This document shows positions 1 through 10,028 of a stretch of 64,000 nt of DNA, in pieces; position 1 is the stretch's first letter, and every line of letters starts with the position of its first letter. This stretch comes from Acinetobacter pullicarnis. Lineage in GTDB: Bacteria > Pseudomonadota > Gammaproteobacteria > Pseudomonadales > Moraxellaceae. The notes beneath the pieces are model-generated. The model was given only the letters and a program-made list of their open reading frames with translations. It was not told the DNA's origin and ran no database searches. The stretch is from assembly GCF_006352475.1 (NCBI RefSeq), contig NZ_VCMZ01000001.1:2356001-2420000 (forward strand). Reading direction: 5' to 3'. The translations under genes and the position numbers were made by a program.

Positions 1-323
1 AAACTTTCGATAATCAAACATTGCTGCTCTGGGGAAATCCCCTCATTCTCTGGTTGTAATGCCAATACTTCGAGATAGGCCCGCTCAATCTGTTTACGCT
101 GAATCCAATTGACCATCAGACCTTTTGCCACGGTGGTCAAATACGCCCGCGGTTGCTGTAATTCAACTTGCTGTTGGCGTGCCATGACTCTTAAAAAAGT
201 ATCTTGTGCTAAATCAGCCGCATCTGACGCATTGCCCAGTTTTTTATACAGCCATGCATACACCCAAGAATGATGTTCTTGATAGAGCTGACCTATCGCT
301 TGATGAGGGGATAATACGGACAT
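1..323 (-). CDS. FecI-like ECF sigma factor, 3' end outside window
   Basis: The minus-strand ORF starts at the ATG at 323 and runs off the left edge (107 codons present). It encodes an extracytoplasmic-function sigma-70 protein: a region 2 with LYQEHHSWVYAWLYKKLG and DAADLAQDTFLRVM, a linker, then the start of region 4 (SPEQQCLIIES). This order and the short length are typical of FecI/PvdS-type iron-starvation sigma factors, which transcribe TonB-dependent siderophore receptor genes and usually sit beside a FecR anti-sigma gene. FecR and the receptor would lie left of the window. A strong Fur-box palindrome lies 16 bases upstream of the ATG, so iron repression is likely. The class is clear; the regulon is inferred. 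Confidence 0.85.
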   Translation of the reverse strand, partial: MSVLSPHQAIGQLYQEHHSWVYAWLYKKLGNASDAADLAQDTFLRVMARQQQVELQQPRAYLTTVAKGLMVNWIQRKQIERAYLEVLALQPENEGISPEQQCLIIES

Positions 324-338
324 GGGAGAAACGCAGAT

Positions 339-367
339 ATATGAATGATAATAATTATCATTCATAT
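339..367. promoter_or_regulatory. Fur box upstream of the ECF sigma gene
   Basis: Two perfect 13-base arms (ATATGAATGATAA and its reverse complement) are separated by TAA. The core overlaps the Fur consensus GATAATGATAATCATTATC. It lies just upstream of the sigma factor start at 323. Seen directly; binding by Fur is inferred. Confidence 0.85.
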
Positions 368-594
368 GTCGTTAAAATTCAACCATTTTTCTAAATGATA
401 TAAATATGAAATGCGATTAGGATGGTAGTAACCCCTAATGTTTCAGAGGAATACTTAAATATTTAAGAAATATATATAGTCGAAATATGTAATCTATTTG
501 AGCTTAATACAAGGTATTTAAGTCCTGTTTAGATTTGGAATTTAGTGCTGAGTGCAAATTTCATTGAATTTCAGAAACCCCCAATCTCCCCTAA

Positions 595-698
595 CCCCTC
601 TTTTCCAAAGAGGGGAACTTCCATTAAATATCATACTGAGTTTGATACACAACGCTCCTTCCTTAGAAAAATGGATGAGCAGCATTGCTGCGCAAGGA
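595..698. repeat. Dispersed hairpin repeat, copy 1
   Basis: A hairpin with 9-base arms CCCCTCTTT/AAAGAGGGG (595-615, loop TCC) is followed 59 bases later by a segment GATGAGCAGCATTGCTGCGC, itself containing the small palindrome GCAGCA-T-TGCTGC. The second segment recurs almost unchanged at 62453-62478, again beside a pyrimidine/purine hairpin. It appears to be an intergenic REP-like family; what mobilises it is not visible. Confidence 0.6.
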
Positions 699-801
699 TG
701 GATTACTTTGGATCGTAAACAGCATATCAAAAGATGTGTAGATACCTATGCCCAATGAAAGAAGGCTGGGTTGAGGGGCATAGAATGGACCGATATGCTG
801 A

Positions 802-2199
802 TTATCCCCACCCCGTACCCAATGCTGCGATCAGCTGTGCTGAGTTCTGCATTTGTTTTTGTTGTAATTGCACGATGGACTGCGCAGCCGCTAAGCGCAA
901 GTTTTGTGCCACGACTACTTCAAGATAACTGATCATACCGGCTTGATAACGCTGTTGAACCACACGTTCATTTTCCTTTGCTAAATCCAGCAGTTGTTGC
1001 TGTTGCTGTAATTCATTGCGAAAGCTTTCCGATTGCAGCAAGGCATCTTCAACTTCTTTCCAACCCGTTAAAACCTTGTGTTTATAGATCGCCAAGCGTT
1101 CGTCATAACGGGCTTGCGCTTGTACAATCTGCGCTTTACGTTTGCCACCATCAAAAATCGTCCCTGCGGCTTGTAATCCCAACGACCACAAATACTGCGG
1201 AGATTGCAATAACGTGCTGAGTACCCGGCTATTGACACTGGCATCTAAACCGATATTGATATCGGGCAACCATGCCGTTTGTGCCAAACCCAATTCGGCA
1301 TGACTGGCAGCCAATTCACGCTCAGCTTGAATCACATCGGGACGTTGACCCAGCAAACGACTGGGTACTTGGATCGGAATTGCTGGTGGATTCAAGCTGA
1401 GCTTCTGGGTTGGGAGCTTAAATTCACTGACTGGCTGCCCAAGCAAAACTGCCAAGATATTTTCAGCTAAAGCACGTTCACGTTGCAGCACCAGCAAGTC
1501 AATGCCGACTTTTTTAAGCTGTGTTTCTGCTTGAATCACATCTGCACGGGCAATCATGCCGGCACGAAATTGATCTTGAAGAATCTCAAAGGCACGCTGA
1601 TAACTTGCTTGCGTTTGCACAAGCAAGTTGAGCCGTTGTTCAAAACCACGTATTTGCCAATAGGCCTCTGCCGCCAAAAGCTGTTGATTCAGCTGTATGG
1701 CTGCCAAATCTGCAGCACTGGCCTGCGCATTGGCTTGTGCCGCCTGTACCGAAAGCGCGACTCTGCCCCACACGTCCAGTACCCAACTGGCCTTGAGTCC
1801 TGCGTTATAGTTGTTGTTATCATCGCTGTGCTTGGCCCCTTGACGCGATACACCGCCCTGCGCATCGAGATTGGGTTTGCCTGTTGCCTGTTGCTGCTGT
1901 ACCAAACTCATGGCTTGTCGATAACGTGCCTCCGCTTGTTGCAAGCTCAGGTTATCTTTGCCTAAGCGTTGCATAAGTGCTGCCAAAGTCGGGTCTTGAT
2001 ACACTTGCCACCAATCGGCAGTCGCTGCCGATAAATTGCTGGTTTCCACCCAATTCAGCCCTGCATATTGATATTGCAGCGGATGACTTAACACTGGCTG
2101 CTGATAGTCTGCTGCTTTAAAGACCCGATCGGACTGACAAGCACTAAGCAGCGGAATGGCCATGAGTGAAAGAGAGAGAATACGCAGTTTCATATGCAT
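802..2199 (-). CDS. Outer-membrane factor lipoprotein of RND efflux pump (NodT/OprM family)
   Basis: A 465-residue protein with a lipoprotein signal peptide (lipobox LLSAC, Cys near residue 21) followed by the two long repeated alpha-helical coiled-coil/beta regions of the TolC/OprM/NodT family, rich in Gln and Ala. It forms the trimeric outer-membrane channel that docks with the MdtABC inner-membrane complex. It begins 3 bases after the mdtC stop, so it is the last gene of the operon. E. coli mdtABC lacks a dedicated channel gene and uses TolC; here, as in the Pseudomonas systems, the channel is encoded with the pump. Family assignment is confident; the substrate is unknown. Confidence 0.88.
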   Translation of the reverse strand: MHMKLRILSLSLMAIPLLSACQSDRVFKAADYQQPVLSHPLQYQYAGLNWVETSNLSAATADWWQVYQDPTLAALMQRLGKDNLSLQQAEARYRQAMSLVQQQQATGKPNLDAQGGVSRQGAKHSDDNNNYNAGLKASWVLDVWGRVALSVQAAQANAQASAADLAAIQLNQQLLAAEAYWQIRGFEQRLNLLVQTQASYQRAFEILQDQFRAGMIARADVIQAETQLKKVGIDLLVLQRERALAENILAVLLGQPVSEFKLPTQKLSLNPPAIPIQVPSRLLGQRPDVIQAERELAASHAELGLAQTAWLPDINIGLDASVNSRVLSTLLQSPQYLWSLGLQAAGTIFDGGKRKAQIVQAQARYDERLAIYKHKVLTGWKEVEDALLQSESFRNELQQQQQLLDLAKENERVVQQRYQAGMISYLEVVVAQNLRLAAAQSIVQLQQKQMQNSAQLIAALGTGWG

Positions 2200-2202
2200 G
2201 GC

Positions 2203-5200
2203 CTATGGATTCCTTTGAAAACGATTTGTGCTAAAAATCAAACGCTTTAAATATTGTGAGATTTTCTCTAAAAGTAAGTACATGATTGGGGTGGTGTATA
2301 ACGTCAGTAATTGACCCAAAATCAAACCACCGACAATCACTAAACCGAGGGGTTGACGGAATTCTGCGCCTTGTCCCCAACTGATTACCAAGGGTAAAGC
2401 GCCAATCAAAGCCGCAGTATTGGTCATTAAAATCGGGCGGAAACGTAAGCGTGCAGCTGCTAAAATAGCCGCCAGCGACGATTTGCCTTGCCGCCTGAGT
2501 GCCAGACTAAAATCAATCATTAAAATCGCATTTTTCACCACGATCCCAATCAGCAAGAACATCCCCAACAAGGCAATTAAGCTAAAGGCATGATCAAATA
2601 GCCACAAGGTAACCAACGCCCCAACCGCAACGGCTGGAATGGTCGATAAAATCGTCAGTGGATGAATCATACTTTCATAGGTCATCCCCAACACCAAATA
2701 GATCAGCACAATCACAGTGAGAATCAGCATTGGAGTCGTTAAACCACTTTGTAGACTTTCCGCTTCAGCATCTTTATCTCCCGTCACAAAAATCTCATTT
2801 GGAAACATGATTTCAGGCAATAAACCACGAATCGCAGCATCGGCCTGTTCAGCGCTATATTCCGCTTTGACCACATAACCAATGCCCATCACCGCAAACT
2901 GATTGCGTCGATAAATTCGGTCATTGGTCAAGCCATAAGACCAGCTGGCAAACTGTGGCAATGGGACAAACTGCCCTTGTTGATTGGGTACTTTAATATT
3001 TGCCAATGCTTCGGGATGCTCAGTAAAATGTCGATCAACCTCCATGACCACAAAAAACTGATCGGTCTGATCATAAATGGTGGAAATTTGTCGTTGTGAA
3101 AATGAATTGTTCAGCACACTAGAAATTGCTTCGATATCAACACCCAAACGCTTGGCTGCTGCACGGTCAATCTCTAAACGCACATGCTGTGCGCCTTTGT
3201 CCCCATAGTTTTCTGCTTCTTCAAGTTGTGGCAATTTCTGCATGGCTTCGGTCAGGATTGGCACCCATTGACGCAGTAACTCGACATTGTCGGACTGCAA
3301 TAATAATAAGTATTCTTGGCCATTGCCTGAGGCAAAAGGATCATCCAGTTTTAAATCTTGTCCCACCCGCGCAGAAAATACCGCACCTGCATGCCAAGGC
3401 GCTTGGCTTTTTAAGCGCTCCACCACGGTTTTGGAAGCTTCACCACCACGTTCAGCTTTGGGTTTTAGGCTGATCATAATGTCTGAGTTGGTAAAACCGC
3501 CGCCTCCGCCTGAAATCCCAATCACATCTTGCACCGCTGGATCTTGATTGACATAGGCAATAAAGCTGGCAATTTTAGGCTGCATCACTTGGAATGAAAA
3601 ACCATCATCGCCGCGAATAAAGGCTTCGACGCGTCCGGTATCTTGTTCTGGCAATACTTTTTTCGGTAGCATTTGATAGACATAAACTGAGCCAAAAATC
3701 GCTGCAAGCCACAGCACAATGACCACATAACTGTGTCGCATCAACCATTTCAGTGAACGCAGGTAGGCTTGAGTCAGGCGCTGCATCATGGCATGGCTAT
3801 AACGATACAAAGATGTCGGCTGCTGACGATTAAGTGGTGCGACCACACGTGCTGCCAAACTGGGACTAAACAGCAGCGAAACCAAGACTGAGAGGATGAC
3901 CACAAATACCAAGGTCAATGAAAACTCTTTAAACAGCCGTTCAATCACACCGCCCATAAACAATACCGAAATAAAGATCACCAACAGCGAGAGGTTCATA
4001 GCAATCAGGGTTGCACCCACTTCTTGAATGCCTTTAACTGCCGCAGCATATGGACTTAGACCATTTTCAACATGCCGTTCGATATTTTCCAGCACCACAA
4101 TGGCATCATCCACCACCAAGCCGATCGCCACAATAATTGCCATAATCGACAGATTATTTAAGGAAAAGCCCGAAAGATAAATCAGTATACAACTGCCAAT
4201 CAGGGTCACCCCCACAGCCAGTGTTGGCACCCAAGCACTTTTAAAACGCCCCAGTAACACCCCAATAATCACAATCACCAACAGAATCGAAAACAGCAAG
4301 GTCTCCCGAGCATCTTGCAAACTGGCACGAATCACTTCCGAGCCATCCATCACCACGTTCAACTCACTGTCGGCTGGAATTAGATGGCCTAATGTCGGTA
4401 AGCGCTGTTTAATCTGGTCAATCGTTGCCACGATATTGGCATTCGGCTGGCGACTAATTTTCAAGATCACCGCAGGTTTGCCATTGTGATAACCACTGAC
4501 ATAGCGGTCTTCCACTGCGTCTTCAACGTCAGCTACATCTTTTAAACGCACCACGGCATTGGCATTTTGGTGAATGACCAAATCTGCAAAATCTTCCGCC
4601 TTTTTCAGGTCACTGGACAAAGACACTTGCCAACGGAGCTTTTCATGCTCAATCACGCCTAGGGCTTGTACCACATTGCTTTCAACCACTGCTTTACGCA
4701 CTTGCTCCAGTGATAAGCCCTGTGAAATTAAAGCATTGGGATGCAAAGTGATTCGCACCGCAGGCATGGAAGCGCCATCAATTTTAACTTCACCCACACC
4801 AGAAATTTGCGCCAAATTCGGTTGTAAATCATTGGCAGCAATTTCATAGAGCTGACTTGGCGCCAGATGCGCTGAACTAAAAGCCAGATAAAAAATCGGA
4901 CTTTGACTTGGATTGACTTTGAAATATTCGGGTGGGCTTGGCATTCCGGCAGGCAATTGCGACATCGCTGCATTAATGGCAGCCTGTACCTCACGCGCGG
5001 CTTCGTTGATATCGGTTTTTAAATCAAAATGGAGCACCACTTGGGTTGAGTTTTGACTGCTTGACGAATTAATCCCCTTCACCCCAGCCACGCCCATCAT
5101 GGCGCGTTCAAGCGGTGTCGCCACGGTGGAGGACATGCTTTCTGGACTGGCGCCCGGCAAACTGGCACGCACCACAATGGTTGGAATATCCGCTTGCGGC

Positions 5201-5310
5201 AATGCTGCCACCGGTAAACGCCAATAGGCCAACAGCCCCAACAGCACAATCGCGATCGCCAGCAAACGACTGGCGACAGGACGCTGAATCATCATAGTCA
5301 GGAACTTCAA
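2203..5310 (-). CDS. mdtC: RND efflux transporter subunit, MdtC-like
   Basis: A 1035-residue HAE1-family RND transporter. The N-terminus (one helix then a large periplasmic loop with LPGASPESMSSTVATPLER) follows E. coli MdtC rather than MdtB. The TM4 Asp-Asp pair (VVDDAIV, about residues 401-402) and the TM10 Lys (IVVKNAIL) of the proton relay are present, so the subunit could be active. It overlaps mdtB by 4 bases (ATGA) and is followed after 3 bases by the outer-membrane factor. MdtB and MdtC form a B2C heterotrimer in E. coli; the same is expected here. Tandem RND genes of this kind export drugs, bile salts and, in some bacteria, siderophores. Confidence 0.9.
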   Translation of the reverse strand: MKFLTMMIQRPVASRLLAIAIVLLGLLAYWRLPVAALPQADIPTIVVRASLPGASPESMSSTVATPLERAMMGVAGVKGINSSSSQNSTQVVLHFDLKTDINEAAREVQAAINAAMSQLPAGMPSPPEYFKVNPSQSPIFYLAFSSAHLAPSQLYEIAANDLQPNLAQISGVGEVKIDGASMPAVRITLHPNALISQGLSLEQVRKAVVESNVVQALGVIEHEKLRWQVSLSSDLKKAEDFADLVIHQNANAVVRLKDVADVEDAVEDRYVSGYHNGKPAVILKISRQPNANIVATIDQIKQRLPTLGHLIPADSELNVVMDGSEVIRASLQDARETLLFSILLVIVIIGVLLGRFKSAWVPTLAVGVTLIGSCILIYLSGFSLNNLSIMAIIVAIGLVVDDAIVVLENIERHVENGLSPYAAAVKGIQEVGATLIAMNLSLLVIFISVLFMGGVIERLFKEFSLTLVFVVILSVLVSLLFSPSLAARVVAPLNRQQPTSLYRYSHAMMQRLTQAYLRSLKWLMRHSYVVIVLWLAAIFGSVYVYQMLPKKVLPEQDTGRVEAFIRGDDGFSFQVMQPKIASFIAYVNQDPAVQDVIGISGGGGGFTNSDIMISLKPKAERGGEASKTVVERLKSQAPWHAGAVFSARVGQDLKLDDPFASGNGQEYLLLLQSDNVELLRQWVPILTEAMQKLPQLEEAENYGDKGAQHVRLEIDRAAAKRLGVDIEAISSVLNNSFSQRQISTIYDQTDQFFVVMEVDRHFTEHPEALANIKVPNQQGQFVPLPQFASWSYGLTNDRIYRRNQFAVMGIGYVVKAEYSAEQADAAIRGLLPEIMFPNEIFVTGDKDAEAESLQSGLTTPMLILTVIVLIYLVLGMTYESMIHPLTILSTIPAVAVGALVTLWLFDHAFSLIALLGMFLLIGIVVKNAILMIDFSLALRRQGKSSLAAILAAARLRFRPILMTNTAALIGALPLVISWGQGAEFRQPLGLVIVGGLILGQLLTLYTTPIMYLLLEKISQYLKRLIFSTNRFQRNP

Positions 5311-8300
5311 GACAACGCTCCTGATGAATCATTGCCAGCATTGTTAACATTGCCGATATCGGCGGGTGCTGACGGTTTTTGTAGACGATCAAAGAATAAA
5401 TACACCACAGGCGTGGTAAATAACGTCAGCAACTGGCTGACGATCAGTCCACCGACCATCACCAAACCGAGCGGTTGGCGTAGCTCTGCACCTGAGCCAG
5501 AAGCAAACATCAACGGTAATGCACCGACCAAGGCCGCCATGGTGGTCATTAGAATCGGTCTAAAACGCATTAATGCCGCTTGGTAAATCGCCTGTTCAGG
5601 GCTTAAACCTTGATGGCGCTGTGCTTCGAGGGCAAAGTCGACCATCATGATGCCATTTTTCTTGACCAGACCAATCAACAGAATAATCCCGATCAGTGCA
5701 ATCATATCCAGCGGTTGCTGCAATAACATCAATGCCAATAACGCCCCAATCGCGGCTGAAGGTAGGGTTGATAAAATGGTAATCGGGTGAATAAAACTCT
5801 CGTAGAGCATGCCCAACACGATATACATGGTGACAATTGCCGCCAGCACCAACCACAGACTATTTTCCTGTGCAAAGGCAAAGGCGGCTGCTGCACCTTG
5901 TAATTCAATATTTAAATCGACAGGCAAGCTTTGATCTTGTTTGATTTGATCAATCACCGCAATCGCATCACCTAAGGCCACGCCTGCTGCCAAATTAAAG
6001 GAAATGGTACTGGACGGAAATTGCGCCTGCTGCTGTAAAATCACCGGTGCATGGCGTTCGGTAATCGTGGCAACTGCACTCAGCGGAATGGCTTGGCCCT
6101 CTGCCGAGTGAATATAAGTTTGTGCTAAAAGATCAATGCCTTGTTCCAACCTAGGATCAATTTCAAGCACAATTTGATATTGGTTGGCTTGGCTATACAA
6201 AGTCGCAATTTGACGCTGTGCATAGAGATTTTGCAGCGCCAAACTAATCTGTTGAATGGTCAGTCCAAGACGTGAAGCAGCATCGCGATCAACCTCAATA
6301 TAGGCCTCCAAGCCTTGACCGGCATCGACCCGAGTCACATCTGCAAATTGTGGTTGTGCCGCTAGACGTTGCTGAATCTTTTCAGTCCATTGCTGTACCG
6401 CTTGCTGATTGGCTGCGGTCAAGCTGATTTGATATTGAGTGCGACTGATTTTATCTTCAATACTCAGCTCTTGCAGCGGTTGCATCCACGCTTTAATGCC
6501 TTGTACTTTATATAAATCTTCAGACAACCTCGCCATCACACCATCGATTTTTTCACGTTCAGCATGTGGCTTTAAATTGACTAAAATACGGCCGCTGCTC
6601 AGTTTCGGATTATTGGCATCCACCCCAATAAACGACGATAAGCTTTGCACCGCAGGATCTTTTAAAATCTCTTTGCTGAGGGCCTGTTGCCGCTGACTCA
6701 TGGCTTGGAATGAAATGTCATCGGGTGCTTCGGTCACCACCTGAATCACGCCATTGTCCTGTACCGGGAAAAAGTCTTTGGGAATCACCCAGTACAATAT
6801 GCCTGCCAAAACCACGCTACTCAGCATCACCACCATCGTCAATGCTTGATGGCGCAACACCCATTTCAATGACCTGCCATAGCCTTGAATAATCCCGTCC
6901 AGACTAAAACGTCCACCCGCACGATGTTGTGGGGCTTTTTTCAGCAAATAAGCACACATCATTGGTGTCAACGTGAGCGACACCAGCAACGACAATGCAA
7001 TTGCAGCAGCCAAGGTCAGGGCAAATTCATGGAATAAACGCCCTAAAATATCGCCCATAAATAACAAGGGAATCAGTACTGCAATGAGCGATACTGTCAA
7101 TGAAATCAAGGTAAATCCAATTTCTTTGGCACCTTTTAAAGCTGCTTCTAATTTACTGGCACCCGCTTCTCGATGCCGTGCAATATTTTCCAGCATCACA
7201 ATGGCATCATCGACCACAAAACCAGTGGCAATGGTTAAGGCCATCAGGGTTAAGTTATTGACTGAGAAACCAAGGAAGTACATCAGCACAAAGGTACCAA
7301 TGATCGACAGCGGCACCGCAATACTTGGAATAATGGTGGCAGCGAGATTTCTTAAAAATAAAAACGTCACCATCACCACTAAGCAGACAGCAAAGACTAG
7401 TTCTTTTTGCACGTCATCGATGGCACTACGGATACTTTCGGTACGGTCACTGAGTACCTGAATCTGCACATTTTCTGGCATATTCTGCTGTAACTCGGGC
7501 AACACTTGTTTAATTTGATCGGCTACATCAATGACATTGGCATTCGGTTGCCGTTGAATATTCACTAAAATAGCGGACTGACTATCTGCCCATGCCGCCA
7601 TATAACGGTCTTCACTGCCTTCAACAATACGTGCCACATCTTTGAGGCGAATCGGGGCTTGATTGTTCCAACGCAGAATCAGATTTTCATAGTCTTCAAC
7701 CGAACGAATTTGATCGTTGGCATCCAACAAGGTACTGCGAAATGGTCCATCAAAACTGCCCTTGGGCTGGTTGGCATTGGCTGCTGCAATCGTAGCTCGC
7801 ACTTCTTCGGCACTGAGTTGATAGGCGGCCAAGGCAGTCGGATTCATCTGCACCCGCACCGCAGGGCGCTGCCCACCAGCCAAACTGACCATGCCCACAC
7901 CCGACAATTGCGATAGCTTTTGTGCCACGCGCGTATCCACCAAATCATAGACTTTGCTTAGCGGCAAAGTCTCCGAACTGATGGACAATGTCATTACAGG
8001 TGCATCCGCAGGATTGACCTTACGGTAGATCGGTGGTGTTGGCAAATCATAGGGAAGCTTACTGTTGGCAGTGCTTAGCCCAGATTGCACCTCTTGTTCG
8101 ACCACGCCTAAGTCCGCACTTAACTGGAATTGCAATGTAATGACAGAGGCACCCACCGAACTGGTGGAGGACATCTGCTTCAGCCCAGCAATTTTACCCA
8201 TTTCACGTTCAAGCGGTGCAGTAATGGTGCGTTGCACCGTATCGGGATGGGCCCCTGGTTGAAAGGTATAGACTTGAATAATTGGATAGTCGACTTGCGG

Positions 8301-8411
8301 TAAAGCAGAGACTGGCAGCCAGCGCCACACCAACAGACCACTGACCAACAGTGCCAACATCAACAAGATGGTGGCGACGGGTCTTAGGATGAAAAAGCGA
8401 GAGATATTCAT
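5307..8411 (-). CDS. mdtB: RND efflux transporter subunit, MdtB-like
   Basis: A 1034-residue HAE1-family RND protein with twelve predicted helices and two periplasmic loops. The N-terminal loop (APLERxxGKIAGLKQMSS, ASVITLQFQL, GGQRPAVRV) matches MdtB closely. Proton-relay residues are intact: Asp-Asp near 401-402 (VVDDAIVMLEN) and a Lys in TM10 (GLVKKNGIM). The start overlaps the mdtA stop by 4 bases and its stop overlaps the mdtC start, which argues for translational coupling and fixed stoichiometry. It is the partner of the adjacent MdtC-like subunit. The name rests on sequence resemblance. Confidence 0.9.
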   Translation of the reverse strand: MNISRFFILRPVATILLMLALLVSGLLVWRWLPVSALPQVDYPIIQVYTFQPGAHPDTVQRTITAPLEREMGKIAGLKQMSSTSSVGASVITLQFQLSADLGVVEQEVQSGLSTANSKLPYDLPTPPIYRKVNPADAPVMTLSISSETLPLSKVYDLVDTRVAQKLSQLSGVGMVSLAGGQRPAVRVQMNPTALAAYQLSAEEVRATIAAANANQPKGSFDGPFRSTLLDANDQIRSVEDYENLILRWNNQAPIRLKDVARIVEGSEDRYMAAWADSQSAILVNIQRQPNANVIDVADQIKQVLPELQQNMPENVQIQVLSDRTESIRSAIDDVQKELVFAVCLVVMVTFLFLRNLAATIIPSIAVPLSIIGTFVLMYFLGFSVNNLTLMALTIATGFVVDDAIVMLENIARHREAGASKLEAALKGAKEIGFTLISLTVSLIAVLIPLLFMGDILGRLFHEFALTLAAAIALSLLVSLTLTPMMCAYLLKKAPQHRAGGRFSLDGIIQGYGRSLKWVLRHQALTMVVMLSSVVLAGILYWVIPKDFFPVQDNGVIQVVTEAPDDISFQAMSQRQQALSKEILKDPAVQSLSSFIGVDANNPKLSSGRILVNLKPHAEREKIDGVMARLSEDLYKVQGIKAWMQPLQELSIEDKISRTQYQISLTAANQQAVQQWTEKIQQRLAAQPQFADVTRVDAGQGLEAYIEVDRDAASRLGLTIQQISLALQNLYAQRQIATLYSQANQYQIVLEIDPRLEQGIDLLAQTYIHSAEGQAIPLSAVATITERHAPVILQQQAQFPSSTISFNLAAGVALGDAIAVIDQIKQDQSLPVDLNIELQGAAAAFAFAQENSLWLVLAAIVTMYIVLGMLYESFIHPITILSTLPSAAIGALLALMLLQQPLDMIALIGIILLIGLVKKNGIMMVDFALEAQRHQGLSPEQAIYQAALMRFRPILMTTMAALVGALPLMFASGSGAELRQPLGLVMVGGLIVSQLLTLFTTPVVYLFFDRLQKPSAPADIGNVNNAGNDSSGALS

Positions 8412-9667
8412 GGGCTCGCAACCAGCGTAGATGCCGCAGCAACCTGATTTTCTGCTGGATGTTGCGCTTTCTGCTGCACAATTTGTACGGCTTTGCCTTC
8501 GGAAAGTCGATCAATTCCCTCAAGTACCACCCGTTCCTGACCATTTAGGCCAGATAAGATTTCGGTACGCCCTTGGGTATTGATACCGAGTTGAAGCACA
8601 CGCACTTCGGCCTTATTGTCTTTATTAATAATATAAACATAAGGCCCTTTGGCGCCGTGCTGAATCGCATCGCTGGGAAGATTGACGGCATTGGCAATGG
8701 TGTTGAGCGCCAATTTGACATTGACGAATTGATTTGGGAATAAACGATCATCTTGATTATTGAAAATCGCCTTGAGCTTAATGCTGCCTGTACTTAAATC
8801 AATTTGATTATCCAATGCATGGATTTTCCCTGTCGCCAATTGTTGCTGCTCACTGCGATCCCAAGCGGAAAGCGCCAGACTTTGCCCTGCTTGTTGCGCA
8901 CCGCGTAAGGTCGCCAATTGCTGTTCGGGCAGAGCGAATTGCACATAGATCGGGCTAACTTGGGTAATACTCAGCAAAGCGCTGCTGTCATTGGCTTGAA
9001 TCAGATTACCCACATCTTTCATGCGGAAGCCCACACGACCCGAAATTGGCGCATGAATTTTGGTATACGACAACTGTAGCTTTGCCGCATCGACTTGCGC
9101 TTGATTGGCCTGACTTTGCCCTTGCAGCTGTTTCACCAAGGCTTGCTGCTGTTCAACTTGTTGTTTTGCAATTGAATCGCGCTGATAAAGTAATTCATAA
9201 CGGCGTAATTCAGTTTGAGCATTGGCTAGCTGAGCAAAATGCTGCTGCTGGGTACCCAAAGCCTGTGCCAAAGCCACTTGAAAAGGTGCCGGATCAATCA
9301 ATGCCAATAACTGCCCTTTTCTGACCGTTTGCCCTTCATTAAAATATAACTGCTGTAAACGACCAGACACTTGGCTTTGTACATTGACCATTTGACTTGG
9401 AATCACCGTTCCAATGGCTTTGACTTGTTGCTGTAAATCGCTGCGCTCTACAGGCACCACCCGTACTGGCACGGGTTTACTCCATTGACTATACTCTTCT
9501 GCTACCGTTTGAGTACTTTTCCAATATTTCCATGCAGCAATCAAACCCAGTATCAGCAAAACCACAATAATCAACCATTTAAAAGGTTTCAGTTTTGATT
9601 GCCGAGATGGCGTTTGCTTTGAGGTTGAATGGGACTTTTCCGCTTCTGACATTATTGGTTCACTCAT
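8408..9667 (-). CDS. mdtA: RND periplasmic adaptor, MdtA-like
   Basis: A 419-residue membrane-fusion protein: a cytoplasmic N-terminus, one transmembrane anchor (about residues 28-47, WLIIVVLLILGLIAAWKY), then the lipoyl half-domain (VNVQSQVSGRLQQLYFNEGQTVRKGQLLALIDPAPF), a Gln-rich alpha-helical hairpin, the second lipoyl half (KIHAPISGRVGFRMKDVGNLI) and beta-barrel domains. It links the MdtBC pump to the outer-membrane factor. It begins 17 bases after the DUF3325 gene, so the pump genes appear to be co-transcribed with the upstream iron-associated cassette. Confidence 0.9.
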   Translation of the reverse strand: MSEPIMSEAEKSHSTSKQTPSRQSKLKPFKWLIIVVLLILGLIAAWKYWKSTQTVAEEYSQWSKPVPVRVVPVERSDLQQQVKAIGTVIPSQMVNVQSQVSGRLQQLYFNEGQTVRKGQLLALIDPAPFQVALAQALGTQQQHFAQLANAQTELRRYELLYQRDSIAKQQVEQQQALVKQLQGQSQANQAQVDAAKLQLSYTKIHAPISGRVGFRMKDVGNLIQANDSSALLSITQVSPIYVQFALPEQQLATLRGAQQAGQSLALSAWDRSEQQQLATGKIHALDNQIDLSTGSIKLKAIFNNQDDRLFPNQFVNVKLALNTIANAVNLPSDAIQHGAKGPYVYIINKDNKAEVRVLQLGINTQGRTEILSGLNGQERVVLEGIDRLSEGKAVQIVQQKAQHPAENQVAAASTLVASP

Positions 9668-9683
9668 TACACTTTATTCCCAT

Positions 9684-10028
9684 TCAACGAAAAACTTGTA
9701 AGCCACACAGCAGCACGCCTGAAAAACCTGCCAAGTACAGGTTCAAGCGCGGTCGGTAACTTTGGATAAAAATCATCAGTGCTAAAATTAGGGTTAGCGC
9801 ACCAAACCCTGCAGTGATGCCGATTGGCGCACCCCATGCGGCAATCGCAGGGAAAAATGCCAATAACAATGCCAGCCACCCCAAGGCATAACTAATTTTT
9901 GCTTGGGTTGGGCTAAGTGGGCGTTGCAATATTTGTTTGGCATGGCGTTCCATCGAGAGATTGATTGCAAACATGCCGAGATAAAGCAGCAACATCGTGC
10001 TGATCATATTGATTAAATCAAGATTCAT
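9684..10028 (-). CDS. DUF3325-type small membrane protein
   Basis: A 114-residue protein with three to four hydrophobic helices (for example STMLLLYLGMFAINLS, ISYALGWLALLLAFFPAIAAW, FGALTLILALMIFI) and no signal peptide. This size and topology fit DUF3325, which commonly occurs with DUF3649 and PepSY membrane proteins near siderophore receptors. It overlaps the PepSY gene stop by 4 bases. Biochemical function is unknown; context suggests a membrane complex used in iron acquisition. Confidence 0.7.
   Translation of the reverse strand: MNLDLINMISTMLLLYLGMFAINLSMERHAKQILQRPLSPTQAKISYALGWLALLLAFFPAIAAWGAPIGITAGFGALTLILALMIFIQSYRPRLNLYLAGFSGVLLCGLQVFR

Larger units (their letters stand above)
324..801. 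other. Intergenic region between sigma factor and efflux operon
   Basis: These 478 bases contain the Fur box (339-367) and a dispersed hairpin repeat (595-698). Short open frames on both strands overlap the repeat and look non-coding. The AT-rich stretch 380-540 shows nothing recognisable. Confidence 0.6.

Noticed and set aside
542..758. Short frames on both strands over the first dispersed repeat
   Set aside because: They are fully explained by the hairpin repeat.
802..9667. AdeABC/AdeIJK efflux pump
   Set aside because: There are two tandem RND subunits that resemble MdtB and MdtC; Ade systems have one.
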